Of a stretch of 13,839 bases of DNA, positions 1-7,621 are shown one piece after another. A model generated the notes under the pieces. It had not been told where the DNA came from and did no database searches. It saw nothing but the letters and a program-made list of their open reading frames with translations. Made by a program: the position numbers and the translations under genes. The number at the start of each line of letters is the position of its first letter. The first letter of the stretch is position 1. Source of the stretch: an uncultured Bacilli bacterium (GTDB lineage Bacteria; Bacillota_I; Bacilli_A; RF39; UBA660). The stretch lies in the NCBI GenBank assembly GCA_947598425.1, contig CANQFH010000019.1, positions 1 to 13,839 on the forward strand, read 5' to 3'.

Positions 1-20
1 AATATAAAGGAGTCTAGGAT

Positions 21-1358
21 ATGAAGAAGAAATATGTAGTATTAGTAGTGTTAATATTAGCAATAAGTATAACCATAATATTTAGTTTTAATAATAAAAG
101 TAAAGAATTAGATGAAGTTATATTAAATGAAAAAGATAATGAAATGTTTGCTATTATGTTACAAAATGAAACTGGTTATGAAGAAAGTGATAGTAATGAA
201 TGGCCCAATAATAATTACATATATAATAGTGATTTATCAGGATGTATAGATAAAAATGGCGAAAAAATCGAAGAAGAAATTTTAACTTTTGATTCCAAAA
301 CTAGAAAAGCTATCGTAGAAACTTTAAAAACTAGTTATTGTTATTTATATTTTGATAAATTAGAAACTTTTACAGTTCAACAATTAGTAGATAGTCATCC
401 TAATAATTTAAATACAGAAATCAAGGGAGGCATGTATCGATATCAAGGTGATTATGAAACTGTAGATAACAACTATATCTGTTTTGGAACAAGTGATAAA
501 AATGAATGCACATCCAATCCTGATATTTATATGTATCGCATCATTGGCATAGTTGCAGAAGATTGCACTAATAAAGAAAGTCAAATATGTGATGATACTG
601 TATCTAAAAACATGATTAAAATAATGAAACAAACACCATTAAAAGAAGATACTACGGATGTATTTAAATGGAATGAATTCTGTGAAGGTGAAGAATGTAA
701 TAATGTTATATGGAGTAATAGTATGATAAAGAAGAGAATAAATGGTGAAAGTAATGGTCAGACAAAAGGAAATCAAGGAGACACTAATATTTTTCTAAAT
801 TCTAAAAATCCTTTGTATCCATATATGGATGATAGTACTTGGACCGATAAAATTGTAAGCAAAAAATGGTACGAAGGTGAATTTGCCATGCAATATGCTC
901 TGAGAACTAGTTTATTAGACTATTTTAATTATGAATTTGGAATATCAGATGCCCCATCACAAGATCAATATAGTAATCGAGTAATGAAAAAATGGACTCA
1001 AAGTGCTAATGATTTTAAAATTAGTTTAATCAGTGCTAGTGATTACAACTGGGCTGTTGCAAAAGAAGGTGTGAATTGTTATATAGATGGTAAAAATGAG
1101 GAGTGTACGAATTCTTGGCTAACAATTGATAATAACAATATATTATCTTCTACATTTAATACTGAATATACGATGACAAATAGTGGATATAATAGAGGTT
1201 ATGGTACGGTAATGGTATATGAAATTATGCATAATGGATTTTTAAGTGGTATGCCATTGTCTCGTCCTGAAGGCGCCCGTCCAGTCTTCTATCTACAACC
1301 TACTATAAATTTATTTGGTACAGGTAATATTGACGATCCGCTAATGATTCAAGAATAA
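21..1358 (+). CDS. Anchored extracellular protein with YRIIGI and RPVFYL motifs (445 aa)
   Basis: A surface protein of unknown function. Residues 1-4 are basic and 5-23 form a hydrophobic segment, so the protein is probably exported and either N-terminally anchored or cleaved. The remaining ~420 residues are polar and acidic with ten cysteines (75, 107, 154, 163, 182, 190, 221, 226, 353, 362), several in close pairs, suggesting disulfides outside the cell. Two motifs stand out: YRIIGI at 172-177 and RPVFYL at 420-425 near the C-terminus. From memory, proteins with these motifs occur in many copies in AT-rich gut Bacillota; I cannot assign an activity. The start is supported by AAAGGAG at 6-12, eight bases before the ATG. 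A strong hairpin terminator follows, so this is the last gene of its transcript. Its promoter lies outside the window or in the first bases. Confidence 0.85.
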   Translation: MKKKYVVLVVLILAISITIIFSFNNKSKELDEVILNEKDNEMFAIMLQNETGYEESDSNEWPNNNYIYNSDLSGCIDKNGEKIEEEILTFDSKTRKAIVETLKTSYCYLYFDKLETFTVQQLVDSHPNNLNTEIKGGMYRYQGDYETVDNNYICFGTSDKNECTSNPDIYMYRIIGIVAEDCTNKESQICDDTVSKNMIKIMKQTPLKEDTTDVFKWNEFCEGEECNNVIWSNSMIKKRINGESNGQTKGNQGDTNIFLNSKNPLYPYMDDSTWTDKIVSKKWYEGEFAMQYALRTSLLDYFNYEFGISDAPSQDQYSNRVMKKWTQSANDFKISLISASDYNWAVAKEGVNCYIDGKNEECTNSWLTIDNNNILSSTFNTEYTMTNSGYNRGYGTVMVYEIMHNGFLSGMPLSRPEGARPVFYLQPTINLFGTGNIDDPLMIQE

Positions 1359-1364
1359 TAATAT

Positions 1365-1402
1365 AACTATTAGATAAATAGATAATATCTAATAGTTTTT
1401 TT
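1365..1402 (+). terminator. Rho-independent terminator after the surface protein gene
   Basis: AACTATTAGATA (1365-1376) pairs perfectly with TATCTAATAGTT (1386-1397) across a 9-base loop. The 12-bp stem runs into seven T residues (1396-1402). It begins six bases after the stop codon of the upstream gene. Confidence 0.9.
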
Positions 1403-1434
1403 CTTACTTTATAGTTTATTATTATGATAACTTA

Positions 1435-1443
1435 TGATATAAT
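1435..1443 (+). promoter_or_regulatory. Extended -10 promoter for the Big2/cadherin-like gene and herA
   Basis: TG at 1435-1436, one base, then a perfect TATAAT (1438-1443) gives an extended -10 element. The region 17 bases upstream (TTTATT, 1415-1420) is a poor -35, which extended -10 promoters tolerate. Predicted transcription start is near 1450, leaving about 25 bases of leader before the ATG at 1475. It directly follows the previous gene's terminator, as expected for a new unit. Confidence 0.65.
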
Positions 1444-1474
1444 TTTAAATAGATAATAATGAGGAGTTAGTGTG

Positions 1475-2746
1475 ATGAAAAAATATCTTATTCTTATTTT
1501 ATTAATAATATTTATACCTAATATAGTAGATGCCAAGAGTTATAATTGCAATTATAATAATGGATTTATAAGAGATATCATAGAAATAGATAAAGATAAA
1601 TTATATTTAGATGAATCTGCTACTATCAGTGTGCATAGTAATGTTGATGTTAAAAGTATTAATTATAAAATAAGTAATCAAAATATTATTAATGTTAATA
1701 ATAATGGTGTAGTAAAAGCATTGAATAAAGGAAATAGTACTATTATTGCTACCATCATCTTAAAAGAAGATAATGAAGAATGTGTCGCAGAAATACCTAT
1801 AACTGTAGCAGAAAAAGAAGTATATTTAGATAGTCTTAATATTAAAGAATATGATATTAGTAATATTTTTAATAAAGATGTTTTAGAATATAATATTGAT
1901 GTTTCTTATAGTATGAGTAAAATAACTATAGAAGGAACTTCTGATAATGAAATTAATGGTTTAGGAGAAAAGAGTTTAATAGTAGGAAAGAATACTTTCT
2001 TAATTGGAGTAGGTTCTGGTGATAATAGTAAAACGTATAAATTAAATATAACTAGAGGAAACCCTAATAATGATGCTAGTTTAAAAGAACTATTAGTAGA
2101 GGGTTATCTTTTAACTCCAAGATTTAATAAAGATACTTTAAAATATACTTTAAATGTTGATAAAGATGTTAATGATATAACTATTAAAGCCACTCCTAAT
2201 TATCAAGGTACTACTATTAAGGGAGATGGAACTTATAAACTTGCTAGTGGTACTAATAAGTTTTTTGTAGTTACTACTGCTGAAGATGGTAGTAATATTA
2301 GTTATGAGATTGAAATCAATAAAATTAAAGGTGATAGTAAATTATCAAAATTAGTAATTAAAGATTATGATATTAATTTTAATAGTGATCAATATATCTA
2401 TTATTTAAATGTTACTGATATTGATAAATTAGATATTGAAGTTGTAGCGATGGATAATGATAATATCGAGATAATTGGTAATGAAAATTTAAAAGAAGGC
2501 AATAATTCCATTATAATTAAAGTAACTGGTAATGATAAAATGAGTACTACTTATAAATTAGAAGTAAATAAAATAGTTACTGAAAATATATTAAAGAATA
2601 ATAAATTAGTGGGAGTTTTACTCATTATATTTGTAGTATCAATAATTATAATGATTAGTTGTATAGTTATCTTTATCAAAAGAAATATGAGTATGCGTAA
2701 AATTAAGAATTTAAAGAAAAAGATAAAGAATAAGAAGGTGGCATAA
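1475..2746 (+). CDS. Membrane-anchored protein with one Big2-like and three cadherin-like beta-sandwich domains (423 aa)
   Basis: A type I-like surface protein of unknown partner. Residues 1-20 look like a signal peptide (MKKYLILILL, then hydrophobic to VDA with likely cleavage after Ala20). Residues ~37-112 resemble a bacterial Ig-like Big2 domain (DESATI start, then NNNGVVKALNKGNSTIIATI). Three repeats of ~80 residues follow (about 117-193, 199-283, 287-366). Each opens with L..L.V..Y or a similar pattern and ends with S.TYKL.V.K-like strands, the form of the cadherin-like beta-sandwich domain. A transmembrane helix lies at ~377-401, followed by a strongly basic cytoplasmic tail. A GTG at 1472 is in frame, but the ATG at 1475 sits eight bases after GAGGAG (1461-1466) and is preferred. 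The stop shares a base with the herA start (TAATG), so the two are translationally coupled. Confidence 0.85.
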   Translation: MKKYLILILLIIFIPNIVDAKSYNCNYNNGFIRDIIEIDKDKLYLDESATISVHSNVDVKSINYKISNQNIINVNNNGVVKALNKGNSTIIATIILKEDNEECVAEIPITVAEKEVYLDSLNIKEYDISNIFNKDVLEYNIDVSYSMSKITIEGTSDNEINGLGEKSLIVGKNTFLIGVGSGDNSKTYKLNITRGNPNNDASLKELLVEGYLLTPRFNKDTLKYTLNVDKDVNDITIKATPNYQGTTIKGDGTYKLASGTNKFFVVTTAEDGSNISYEIEINKIKGDSKLSKLVIKDYDINFNSDQYIYYLNVTDIDKLDIEVVAMDNDNIEIIGNENLKEGNNSIIIKVTGNDKMSTTYKLEVNKIVTENILKNNKLVGVLLIIFVVSIIIMISCIVIFIKRNMSMRKIKNLKKKIKNKKVA

Positions 2747-4494
2747 TGTTTGGAAAAATACTTTATATAAGTGATAATATTGCTCATGTAGAAAATAAAA
2801 TGAGCCGGGATGTTGTCTCTGATTTAATGAATGTTCATGTTATATTTGAAGCTCCCAATCAAAGAATTTTAGGAGAAGTTATTGAACTTAACGATGATGT
2901 TATTAAGATTAGATTTTTAGGAGAATATCAAGGTAAAAGATATTTAAATGGTGTTTTAAGAAAGCCATTATTAAGTTCTACAATAAGAGTTATTAATGGG
3001 GAAGAATTAATGGAATTGGTTGGAGTACAATCTGATAAGACTTTTGTATTAGGTGAATCAGCCATTTATAAGAATTTTAAAGTATGTCCCTCAATTAATG
3101 ATTTATTTTCTAACCATTTAGCTATCTTTGGTAACTCTGGTTCTGGTAAATCTTGTGGTGTTGCCAGAATTGTTCAAAATGTTTTTGGTAATCAAGCAAT
3201 GAATCCTATCAATGCCAATTTATTTATCTTTGATGCTTATGGTGAATATAAAAATGCCTTTAAAACTTTAAATACGCTTAATAATAGATATAATTATAAA
3301 TTTATTACTACTAATCCTAGTGATGAAGATGATTATTTACTAGATATACCTCTACATTTATTAAATTTAGATGACTGGGCATTATTATTACAAGCATCTA
3401 ATCACTCGCAACTTCCTATAATTGAAAATACCATTAAACTGGCGAGAATCTTTAGCCAAGACAATGAAAATAGTCGTAGTCTTAAAAATCATTTAATTGC
3501 TAAAGCATTACTTGCTATCCTATTTAGTAGTGAAACAACTGCTAATAAAAAGAATGAAGTTTTTCAAATAATTGAAGTTTGTAATACTCCAGAATTTAAT
3601 TTTAATAGTGTGATTCCAGGAGTAGGGTATCAAAGAATCTTTAGTGAATGTTTTGAGATTGATTCTCATGGTAATTTTGGTGAAAGTGTCCTAATAACTG
3701 ATTATATTTTAAAACATATACTAGATGATACTGTCAGTTTTCCAGAACCGGAAGGAGCATATTATACCTTACAAGATTTTGCTAATGCTTTAGAATTTAC
3801 TTTAATTAGTGAAGGATTCCAACATAATGATAATTTATATAGTGATTCTATTATATTAAAAGTAAGACTTAATACTATTATGAGTAGTAAAGTAGGTAAG
3901 TATTTTACTGGGCAAAAATATGTACCAATAAATGAATATATCTCAAATTTAATTATGAAAGGTGAAAATAAAGCTCAAATAATTAATATTAATTTAGAAG
4001 ATATTGATGATGTTTATGCTAAAGTAATAGTTAAAATATTTTGCCGTTTGATGTTTGAATATTCTAAAAGTTTAGAAAAAAGAGCTAGTATCCCTTTTCA
4101 TTTATTCTTAGAAGAAGCCCATAGATATATTCAAAAAGATAATGATACTTTCTTAATTGGATATAATATTTTTGATCGTATAGCTAAAGAAGGACGTAAA
4201 TATGGGGTTATATTAGATATTATTAGTCAAAGACCGGTAGAAATAAGTGATACGGTTATTGCTCAATGTTCTAACTTCTTAATATTTAAAATGACTCACC
4301 CGTTAGATATTAAGTATATTGAAGAAATGTTACCTAATATATCTAGTGATATTGTCGAAAAGCAAAAAATATTACAACCAGGTACTTGTGTAGGTTTTGG
4401 TGGGGCTTTTAAAATTCCAATGATTGTTAAGTTAGAAATGCCTAATCCGATGCCGTACTCATCAAACTGTGATGTATCTAATTGTTGGAAATAG
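2746..4494 (+). CDS. HerA/DUF87-type hexameric ATPase, DNA translocase family (582 aa)
   Basis: An ATPase of the HerA-FtsK superfamily, whose members act as hexameric rings moving along DNA. An N-terminal beta-rich stretch (~1-85) fits the HAS-barrel. Walker A is GNSGSGKS at 129-136. IFDAYGEY at 161-168 matches the D.hGEY motif of HerA. Walker B is FHLFLEEAHRY at 451-461 with catalytic Glu. KEGRKYG at 481-487 supplies the arginine-finger region and ISQRP at 493-497 the sensor. There is no membrane helix and no FtsK gamma domain. The ATG overlaps the preceding stop by one base and has AAGGTGG at 2735-2741. HerA usually pairs with the NurA nuclease or with defence effectors such as SIR2 or DUF4297 proteins. 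None is adjacent here; its only partner is the upstream membrane protein. Family assignment is firm; the biological role is open. Confidence 0.9.
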   Translation: MFGKILYISDNIAHVENKMSRDVVSDLMNVHVIFEAPNQRILGEVIELNDDVIKIRFLGEYQGKRYLNGVLRKPLLSSTIRVINGEELMELVGVQSDKTFVLGESAIYKNFKVCPSINDLFSNHLAIFGNSGSGKSCGVARIVQNVFGNQAMNPINANLFIFDAYGEYKNAFKTLNTLNNRYNYKFITTNPSDEDDYLLDIPLHLLNLDDWALLLQASNHSQLPIIENTIKLARIFSQDNENSRSLKNHLIAKALLAILFSSETTANKKNEVFQIIEVCNTPEFNFNSVIPGVGYQRIFSECFEIDSHGNFGESVLITDYILKHILDDTVSFPEPEGAYYTLQDFANALEFTLISEGFQHNDNLYSDSIILKVRLNTIMSSKVGKYFTGQKYVPINEYISNLIMKGENKAQIININLEDIDDVYAKVIVKIFCRLMFEYSKSLEKRASIPFHLFLEEAHRYIQKDNDTFLIGYNIFDRIAKEGRKYGVILDIISQRPVEISDTVIAQCSNFLIFKMTHPLDIKYIEEMLPNISSDIVEKQKILQPGTCVGFGGAFKIPMIVKLEMPNPMPYSSNCDVSNCWK

Positions 4495-4536
4495 TTGTCA
4501 AATTAGTGAAAATTAATGTATAAATATAATGATATA

Positions 4537-4545
4537 TGTTATAAT
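4537..4545 (+). promoter_or_regulatory. Extended -10 promoter of the 6S RNA gene
   Basis: TG (4537-4538), one base, then TATAAT (4540-4545). The -35 position (TGTATA, 4517-4522) is weak. The predicted start is about 4552, exactly where the closing stem of the RNA begins. A second possible promoter lies upstream: TTGTCA (4495-4500), 18 bases, TATAAA (4519-4524). It would give an RNA some 20 bases longer at the 5' end. Confidence 0.7.
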
Positions 4546-4551
4546 ATAAGT

Positions 4552-4720
4552 ACCTAGAAGGTAAGTTATTCATATAAAACCGACTATATAGATAATAAGG
4601 GGAACTAATTACTTAGTTGTGTTGAATACTAACGCAAGTTAGGATCCTGATACTTTGTATGTGTTCTACCACCTGCGAGAGAGCGGGATTTTATCCAAGA
4701 TAACTGCCACTAGGTTTTTT
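4552..4720 (+). ncRNA. ssrS: 6S RNA (regulator of sigma-A RNA polymerase)
   Basis: A ~169-nt RNA with the rod shape of 6S RNA, which binds housekeeping RNA polymerase holoenzyme by imitating an open promoter. The ends pair: ACCTAG (4552-4557) with CTAGGT (4710-4715), then AGTTAT with ATAACT, ATAAAA with TTTTAT, and CCG with CGG. Beyond is a large internal bubble. Its 3' side can form the hairpin CCTGC/GCGGG around loop GAGAGA. The apical part holds AACTAA/TTAGTT (4603-4618) and CTAAC/GTTAG with a GCAA tetraloop (4629-4642). The closing stem plus T6 (4715-4720) serves as terminator. In Bacillus subtilis the bsrA 6S gene lies directly before yrvM (tcdA) and yrvN (rarA), the same neighbours as here. 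A cis-acting riboswitch for tcdA is less likely because the RNA has its own terminator and pairs end to end. Confidence 0.83.
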
Positions 4721-4733
4721 AAATGGAGTTTTT

Positions 4734-5402
4734 ATGTATCAAAGAATTATTGATTTAATAGGAAAAGAAAATTTTGAAAAAATTACGACCAAAAAGATTC
4801 TTTTAGTTGGTTGTGGTGGAGTAGGTAGTTTTGCTTATACTGCCCTTATTAGAAGTGGTTTTTTAAATATAACAGTTATTGATAAAGATCGAGTAGATTT
4901 AACTAATTTAAATAGGCAATTAATAGCTAATTTAAATACTATAGGTCAAAATAAAGTAGATATTGCTAGAAAGATAGCTAGTAGTATTAATCCCAAGATT
5001 GTTATTAATAATTTAAATATTTTTCTAAATAAAGATAATATTAATAGTTTAGATAAAGATTATGATTATATTATAGATGCTTGTGATACTTTAAATACTA
5101 AATTAGAATTAATTAAATTTGCAAATGATAATGATATTAAAATAATTAGTGCTATGGGGTTAGGTAATCGAGTTCATGCTAATAATATTAAAATTACGAC
5201 ATTAGATAAGACTCAAAATGATCCTTTAGCTAGAAAATTAAGAAAATTAGTTAAAGATAATCATCTAAATAAGAAAATAACCGTAGTATTTAATGAATCT
5301 TTACCAATAAAAAAAGAGCAAGTTAATTCAATTATAACTTCTCCGGGTATTGCTGGGTTATTAATAGTAGATTATATTATAAATGATATTATAGAGAATT
5401 AA
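4734..5402 (+). CDS. tcdA: tRNA threonylcarbamoyladenosine dehydratase, ThiF/E1-like (222 aa)
   Basis: ATP-dependent enzyme predicted to cyclise the t6A37 modification of ANN-decoding tRNAs to ct6A, via an adenylated carboxylate. The E1-like Rossmann fold is clear: GCGGVGS at 26-32, VIDKDRVDLTNLNRQ around 48-62 (acidic residue after strand 2, then the NRQ motif), DACDT at 115-119, SAMGLGNR at 139-146. Then follow DKTQNDPLARKLRK around 158-171 and VVFNESLP around 184-191, both typical of TcdA (YrvM/CsdL) rather than ThiF or MoeB. It is slightly shorter than the usual ~250 residues, mainly at the C-terminus. GGAG (4725-4728) lies five bases before the ATG. It starts 13 bases after the T-run of the 6S terminator, so readthrough from the 6S promoter may supply transcription. 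It converges on rarA. Confidence 0.9.
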   Translation: MYQRIIDLIGKENFEKITTKKILLVGCGGVGSFAYTALIRSGFLNITVIDKDRVDLTNLNRQLIANLNTIGQNKVDIARKIASSINPKIVINNLNIFLNKDNINSLDKDYDYIIDACDTLNTKLELIKFANDNDIKIISAMGLGNRVHANNIKITTLDKTQNDPLARKLRKLVKDNHLNKKITVVFNESLPIKKEQVNSIITSPGIAGLLIVDYIINDIIEN

Positions 5403-5413
5403 TTCTCTTTTTT
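5393..5413 (+). terminator. tcdA terminator formed by a 16-bp palindrome containing both convergent stop codons
   Basis: AGAGAATTAATTCTCT (5393-5408) is a perfect palindrome: a 6-bp stem with TTAA loop, followed by T6 on the plus strand (5408-5413). The loop (5399-5402) contains the tcdA stop on one strand and the rarA stop on the other. On the minus strand no T-run follows, so it probably terminates only tcdA. Confidence 0.7.
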
Positions 5414-6604
5414 CATATTTTCATGAACTTTATTTAAATTATTTTCGACTAAATTATTTTTAGGATGATAGTATTTAGCATCTTTTAGTTTTTCTGGTAA
5501 ATAATCTTGTTTTACCCAATCATTTGGATAATCGTGAGGATATTTATAATTAGGATTACCGTTTTTAATATGTGATGGAATAGAACCAAATCCTTCTTTA
5601 TGAATATCATTTAAAGCATTATCAATTGCAATAATTGCACTATTGGATTTAGGAGATAAAGCCATTTCAATTGCTATTTCACTTAAAGGAATTCTGGCTT
5701 CAGGTAAACCAACTCTTTCGGCAGCATTAATCGCAGCATCAAGTCTTGGACCTATTCCTGGGTTGGCAAGACCAATATCTTCATAAGCAATAACTGAAAG
5801 TCGGCGATAAATACTATCTAAGTCTTCGACTTCAATTAATCTAGCTATATAATGAAGAGTAGCATCAACATCACTACCTCTTATAGATTTTTGTAAAGCA
5901 CTTAAAACATCATAATGACCATCTTCATTTTTATCATGGAAAAATACAGGTTTAGCATTAATACTTTTAATTAAATCTATATCTATTTTATGGGTAGTAG
6001 TAGAGTAGTAAAGTATTTCTAATAAATTTAAAGCACTTCTGACATCACCACTACCACTATATAACTCGGCTATATATTCTAAAGATTCTTGATCTATTTT
6101 AATATCTTCTAAAAGTTTTGTAGCTCTTTCTAAAACTTTAATAATATCATCCGTAGATAATTCATGTAATTCAAACAACTGGCAACGACTTCTAATAGCA
6201 GGATTAATTTTATGATAAGGATTACTAGTAGTAAGACCAATTAAAATAATTGTGCCATTTTCAATGTATGGTAATAAGATATCTTGCTTATCTTTATTCA
6301 TTCGATGAATTTCATCCACCACTAAGATGATTTCACCATAAAACTTAGCTTCTTCAATTGCCATATCAAAATCTTCCTTTTTATGAGTAGTGGCATTTAA
6401 AAACTTCGTTCTAATATTAAGTTCCATACTAATGGCATTAGCAATACTTGTTTTTCCAATACCAGGCTTACCATACAATATCATTGAAAACATTTTTTTA
6501 TTTTGAACTAAATTAGTTAATATTTTTCCTTTACCTATTAAATGATCTTGTCCTACAATATCATCTAATTTTTGGGGCCTTAATAAATCTGCTAAAACTT
6601 GCAT
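5399..6604 (-). CDS. rarA: Replication-associated recombination protein A, AAA+ ATPase (401 aa)
   Basis: RarA/MgsA (YrvN) family clamp-loader-like AAA+ ATPase acting at stalled or damaged replication forks. Residues from the chosen start: LRPQKLDDIVGQDHLIG opening at 8-24, Walker A GKPGIGKT (45-52), Walker B LVVDEIH (94-100), sensor 1 TTSNP (125-129), arginine finger RSR (138-140). A C-terminal tetramerisation domain follows, including NPNYKYPHDYPNDWVKQDYL near the end. Length is close to the usual 410-440. An ATG at 6608-6610 is in frame but nearly touches the strong AAAGGAGG (6612-6619). The ATG at 6602-6604 has seven bases of spacing and is preferred. In Bacillus rarA follows tcdA on the same strand; here it has been inverted so the two converge. 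It shares a short divergent promoter region with xerD. Confidence 0.93.
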   Translation of the reverse strand: MQVLADLLRPQKLDDIVGQDHLIGKGKILTNLVQNKKMFSMILYGKPGIGKTSIANAISMELNIRTKFLNATTHKKEDFDMAIEEAKFYGEIILVVDEIHRMNKDKQDILLPYIENGTIILIGLTTSNPYHKINPAIRSRCQLFELHELSTDDIIKVLERATKLLEDIKIDQESLEYIAELYSGSGDVRSALNLLEILYYSTTTHKIDIDLIKSINAKPVFFHDKNEDGHYDVLSALQKSIRGSDVDATLHYIARLIEVEDLDSIYRRLSVIAYEDIGLANPGIGPRLDAAINAAERVGLPEARIPLSEIAIEMALSPKSNSAIIAIDNALNDIHKEGFGSIPSHIKNGNPNYKYPHDYPNDWVKQDYLPEKLKDAKYYHPKNNLVENNLNKVHENMKKEN

Positions 6605-6623
6605 AGTCATTCCTCCTTTAATT

Positions 6624-6651
6624 AGTATAACAAATTTTTAAGGAATATGAA
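6624..6651 (-). promoter_or_regulatory. Probable rarA promoter
   Basis: Read on the minus strand: TTCATA (6646-6651), 16 bases, TATACT (6624-6629), with TG one base before the -10 (extended -10). The predicted start falls at about 6617, practically at the Shine-Dalgarno site, so the leader would be only about a dozen bases. Confidence 0.45.
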
Positions 6652-6660
6652 TAGACAAAA

Positions 6661-6666
6661 TATAAT
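6661..6666 (+). promoter_or_regulatory. Possible xerD -10 element
   Basis: A perfect TATAAT in the rarA-xerD divergent region, 36 bases before the xerD ATG. No good -35 is visible 16-18 bases upstream (TTAAGG at 6638-6643 is the closest), so this is tentative in an AT-rich spacer. Confidence 0.4.
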
Positions 6667-6701
6667 AAATTTAGTAAAATTTATATAGTAGGGTGCTTGA
6701 T

Positions 6702-7586
6702 ATGAAGAAAAAAGAAGTTAAGTTAAGTCAAAATATTGAAGATTTTTTAAATTATTTAAAATATGAAAGAAAATTATCTAATAATACTTATGAAAGTTAT
6801 CGTTACAATTTAATTAAAATATTAGAATATTTTCATCAGGAACAATTAGATAATTTAAATGAAGATAATATTCGAGATTTTTTATATCATTCAAAAGAAA
6901 GTAGTAAAACTAATGCTCATTATTTAACTGTATTAAGATGCTATTATGATTTTTTACTAGATCAAGAAAAAATAACAGTAAATCCTACATTAAATATTAA
7001 AATGCCTAAAGTAGAAAAGAAGTTACCTAAGTTTTTAACTGAAGAAGAAGTGATTAAATTATTAGATATTAGCCTCCAAAAACCGATAGATTACCGTAAT
7101 AAAGCGATGTTAGAGTTATTATATGCAACGGGAATGCGAATTAGTGAATTATTAAATTTAACTTTAGAAAATTATAATAAGAAAGATTGTATGATTAAAG
7201 TAATGGGGAAAGGGAGTAAAGAAAGATATATACCTATAACTGATATTACTATAAAATATTTGGATTTATATATTAATGAATATCGTAATTATATCTTAAA
7301 GACTAAGACAAGTGAATATTTATTTGTTAATTATAATGGTAGTAAAATGAGTAGACAAGGATTTTTTAAAATACTTAATGCTCTATGTACTAAAAGTGGT
7401 ATTAATAAAGAAATATCACCTCATATATTAAGACATTCTTTTGCAACCCATCTACTTAATAATGGGGCAGATTTAAGGGTAATTCAAGAGTTATTGGGAC
7501 ATGAAAATATTTCCACTACTGAAATATATTCTCATATTTCTAATGAAAAAATAAAAGAGGATTATCAAAAACATCCTCAAAACTAA
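6702..7586 (+). CDS. xerD: Tyrosine recombinase, XerD type (294 aa)
   Basis: Site-specific recombinase that resolves chromosome dimers at dif, normally activated by FtsK. The N-terminal core-binding (SAM-like) domain covers ~10-100 and the catalytic domain ~108-290. Active-site residues: Arg146 (ATGMRISEL), Lys170 (MGKGSKER), His241 and Arg244 (HILRHSFATHLL), His267 (LLGHENISTTEIYSHI) and nucleophile Tyr276. The stretches SRQGFFKI (218-225) and ISPHILRH read as XerD rather than XerC. Length is the normal 295-300. A GTG at 6693 is in frame, but it lies within the AGGGTG ribosome-binding site; the ATG at 6702 has eight bases of spacing. It stands alone, without phage or integron genes, and a dif-like sequence lies 1.26 kb downstream, which favours a housekeeping role. 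Confidence 0.92.
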   Translation: MKKKEVKLSQNIEDFLNYLKYERKLSNNTYESYRYNLIKILEYFHQEQLDNLNEDNIRDFLYHSKESSKTNAHYLTVLRCYYDFLLDQEKITVNPTLNIKMPKVEKKLPKFLTEEEVIKLLDISLQKPIDYRNKAMLELLYATGMRISELLNLTLENYNKKDCMIKVMGKGSKERYIPITDITIKYLDLYINEYRNYILKTKTSEYLFVNYNGSKMSRQGFFKILNALCTKSGINKEISPHILRHSFATHLLNNGADLRVIQELLGHENISTTEIYSHISNEKIKEDYQKHPQN

Positions 7587-7612
7587 AAAAGAAAGAATTA
7601 ACTTTCTTTTCT
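7585..7612. terminator. Bidirectional terminator between xerD and the small Asn/Ser/Arg gene
   Basis: AAAAGAAAG (7587-7595) pairs with CTTTCTTTT (7602-7610) around loop AATTAA. On the minus strand the stem runs into six T residues (complement of 7585-7590). On the plus strand it ends in TTTT. It begins right at the xerD stop and lies ten bases past the stop of the minus-strand small gene, so it can serve both. Confidence 0.75.
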
Positions 7613-7621
7613 TTAGATAAA

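Noticed and set aside
408..632. Minus-strand open frame of 74 codons
   Set aside because: Lies wholly inside the surface-protein gene, with no ribosome-binding site; composition is that of an antisense shadow.
2551..2787. Minus-strand open frame of 78 codons
   Set aside because: Antisense to the transmembrane/basic end of the cadherin-like gene; its hydrophobic look is the mirror of AT-rich coding.
2746..4494. FtsK homologue or HerA-based defence system
   Set aside because: No FtsK membrane or gamma domain, and no NurA, SIR2, DUF4297 or other effector gene beside it; called HerA-type ATPase only.
4495..4733. Riboswitch or T-box leader of tcdA
   Set aside because: The RNA closes end to end, has its own extended -10 promoter at the 5' base of the stem, and no T-box or anti-terminator sequence was seen; synteny favours 6S RNA.
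6702..7586. Integrase of a mobile element
   Set aside because: Size, XerD-type motifs, and absence of excisionase, cargo genes, tRNA target or direct repeats point to a housekeeping Xer enzyme.
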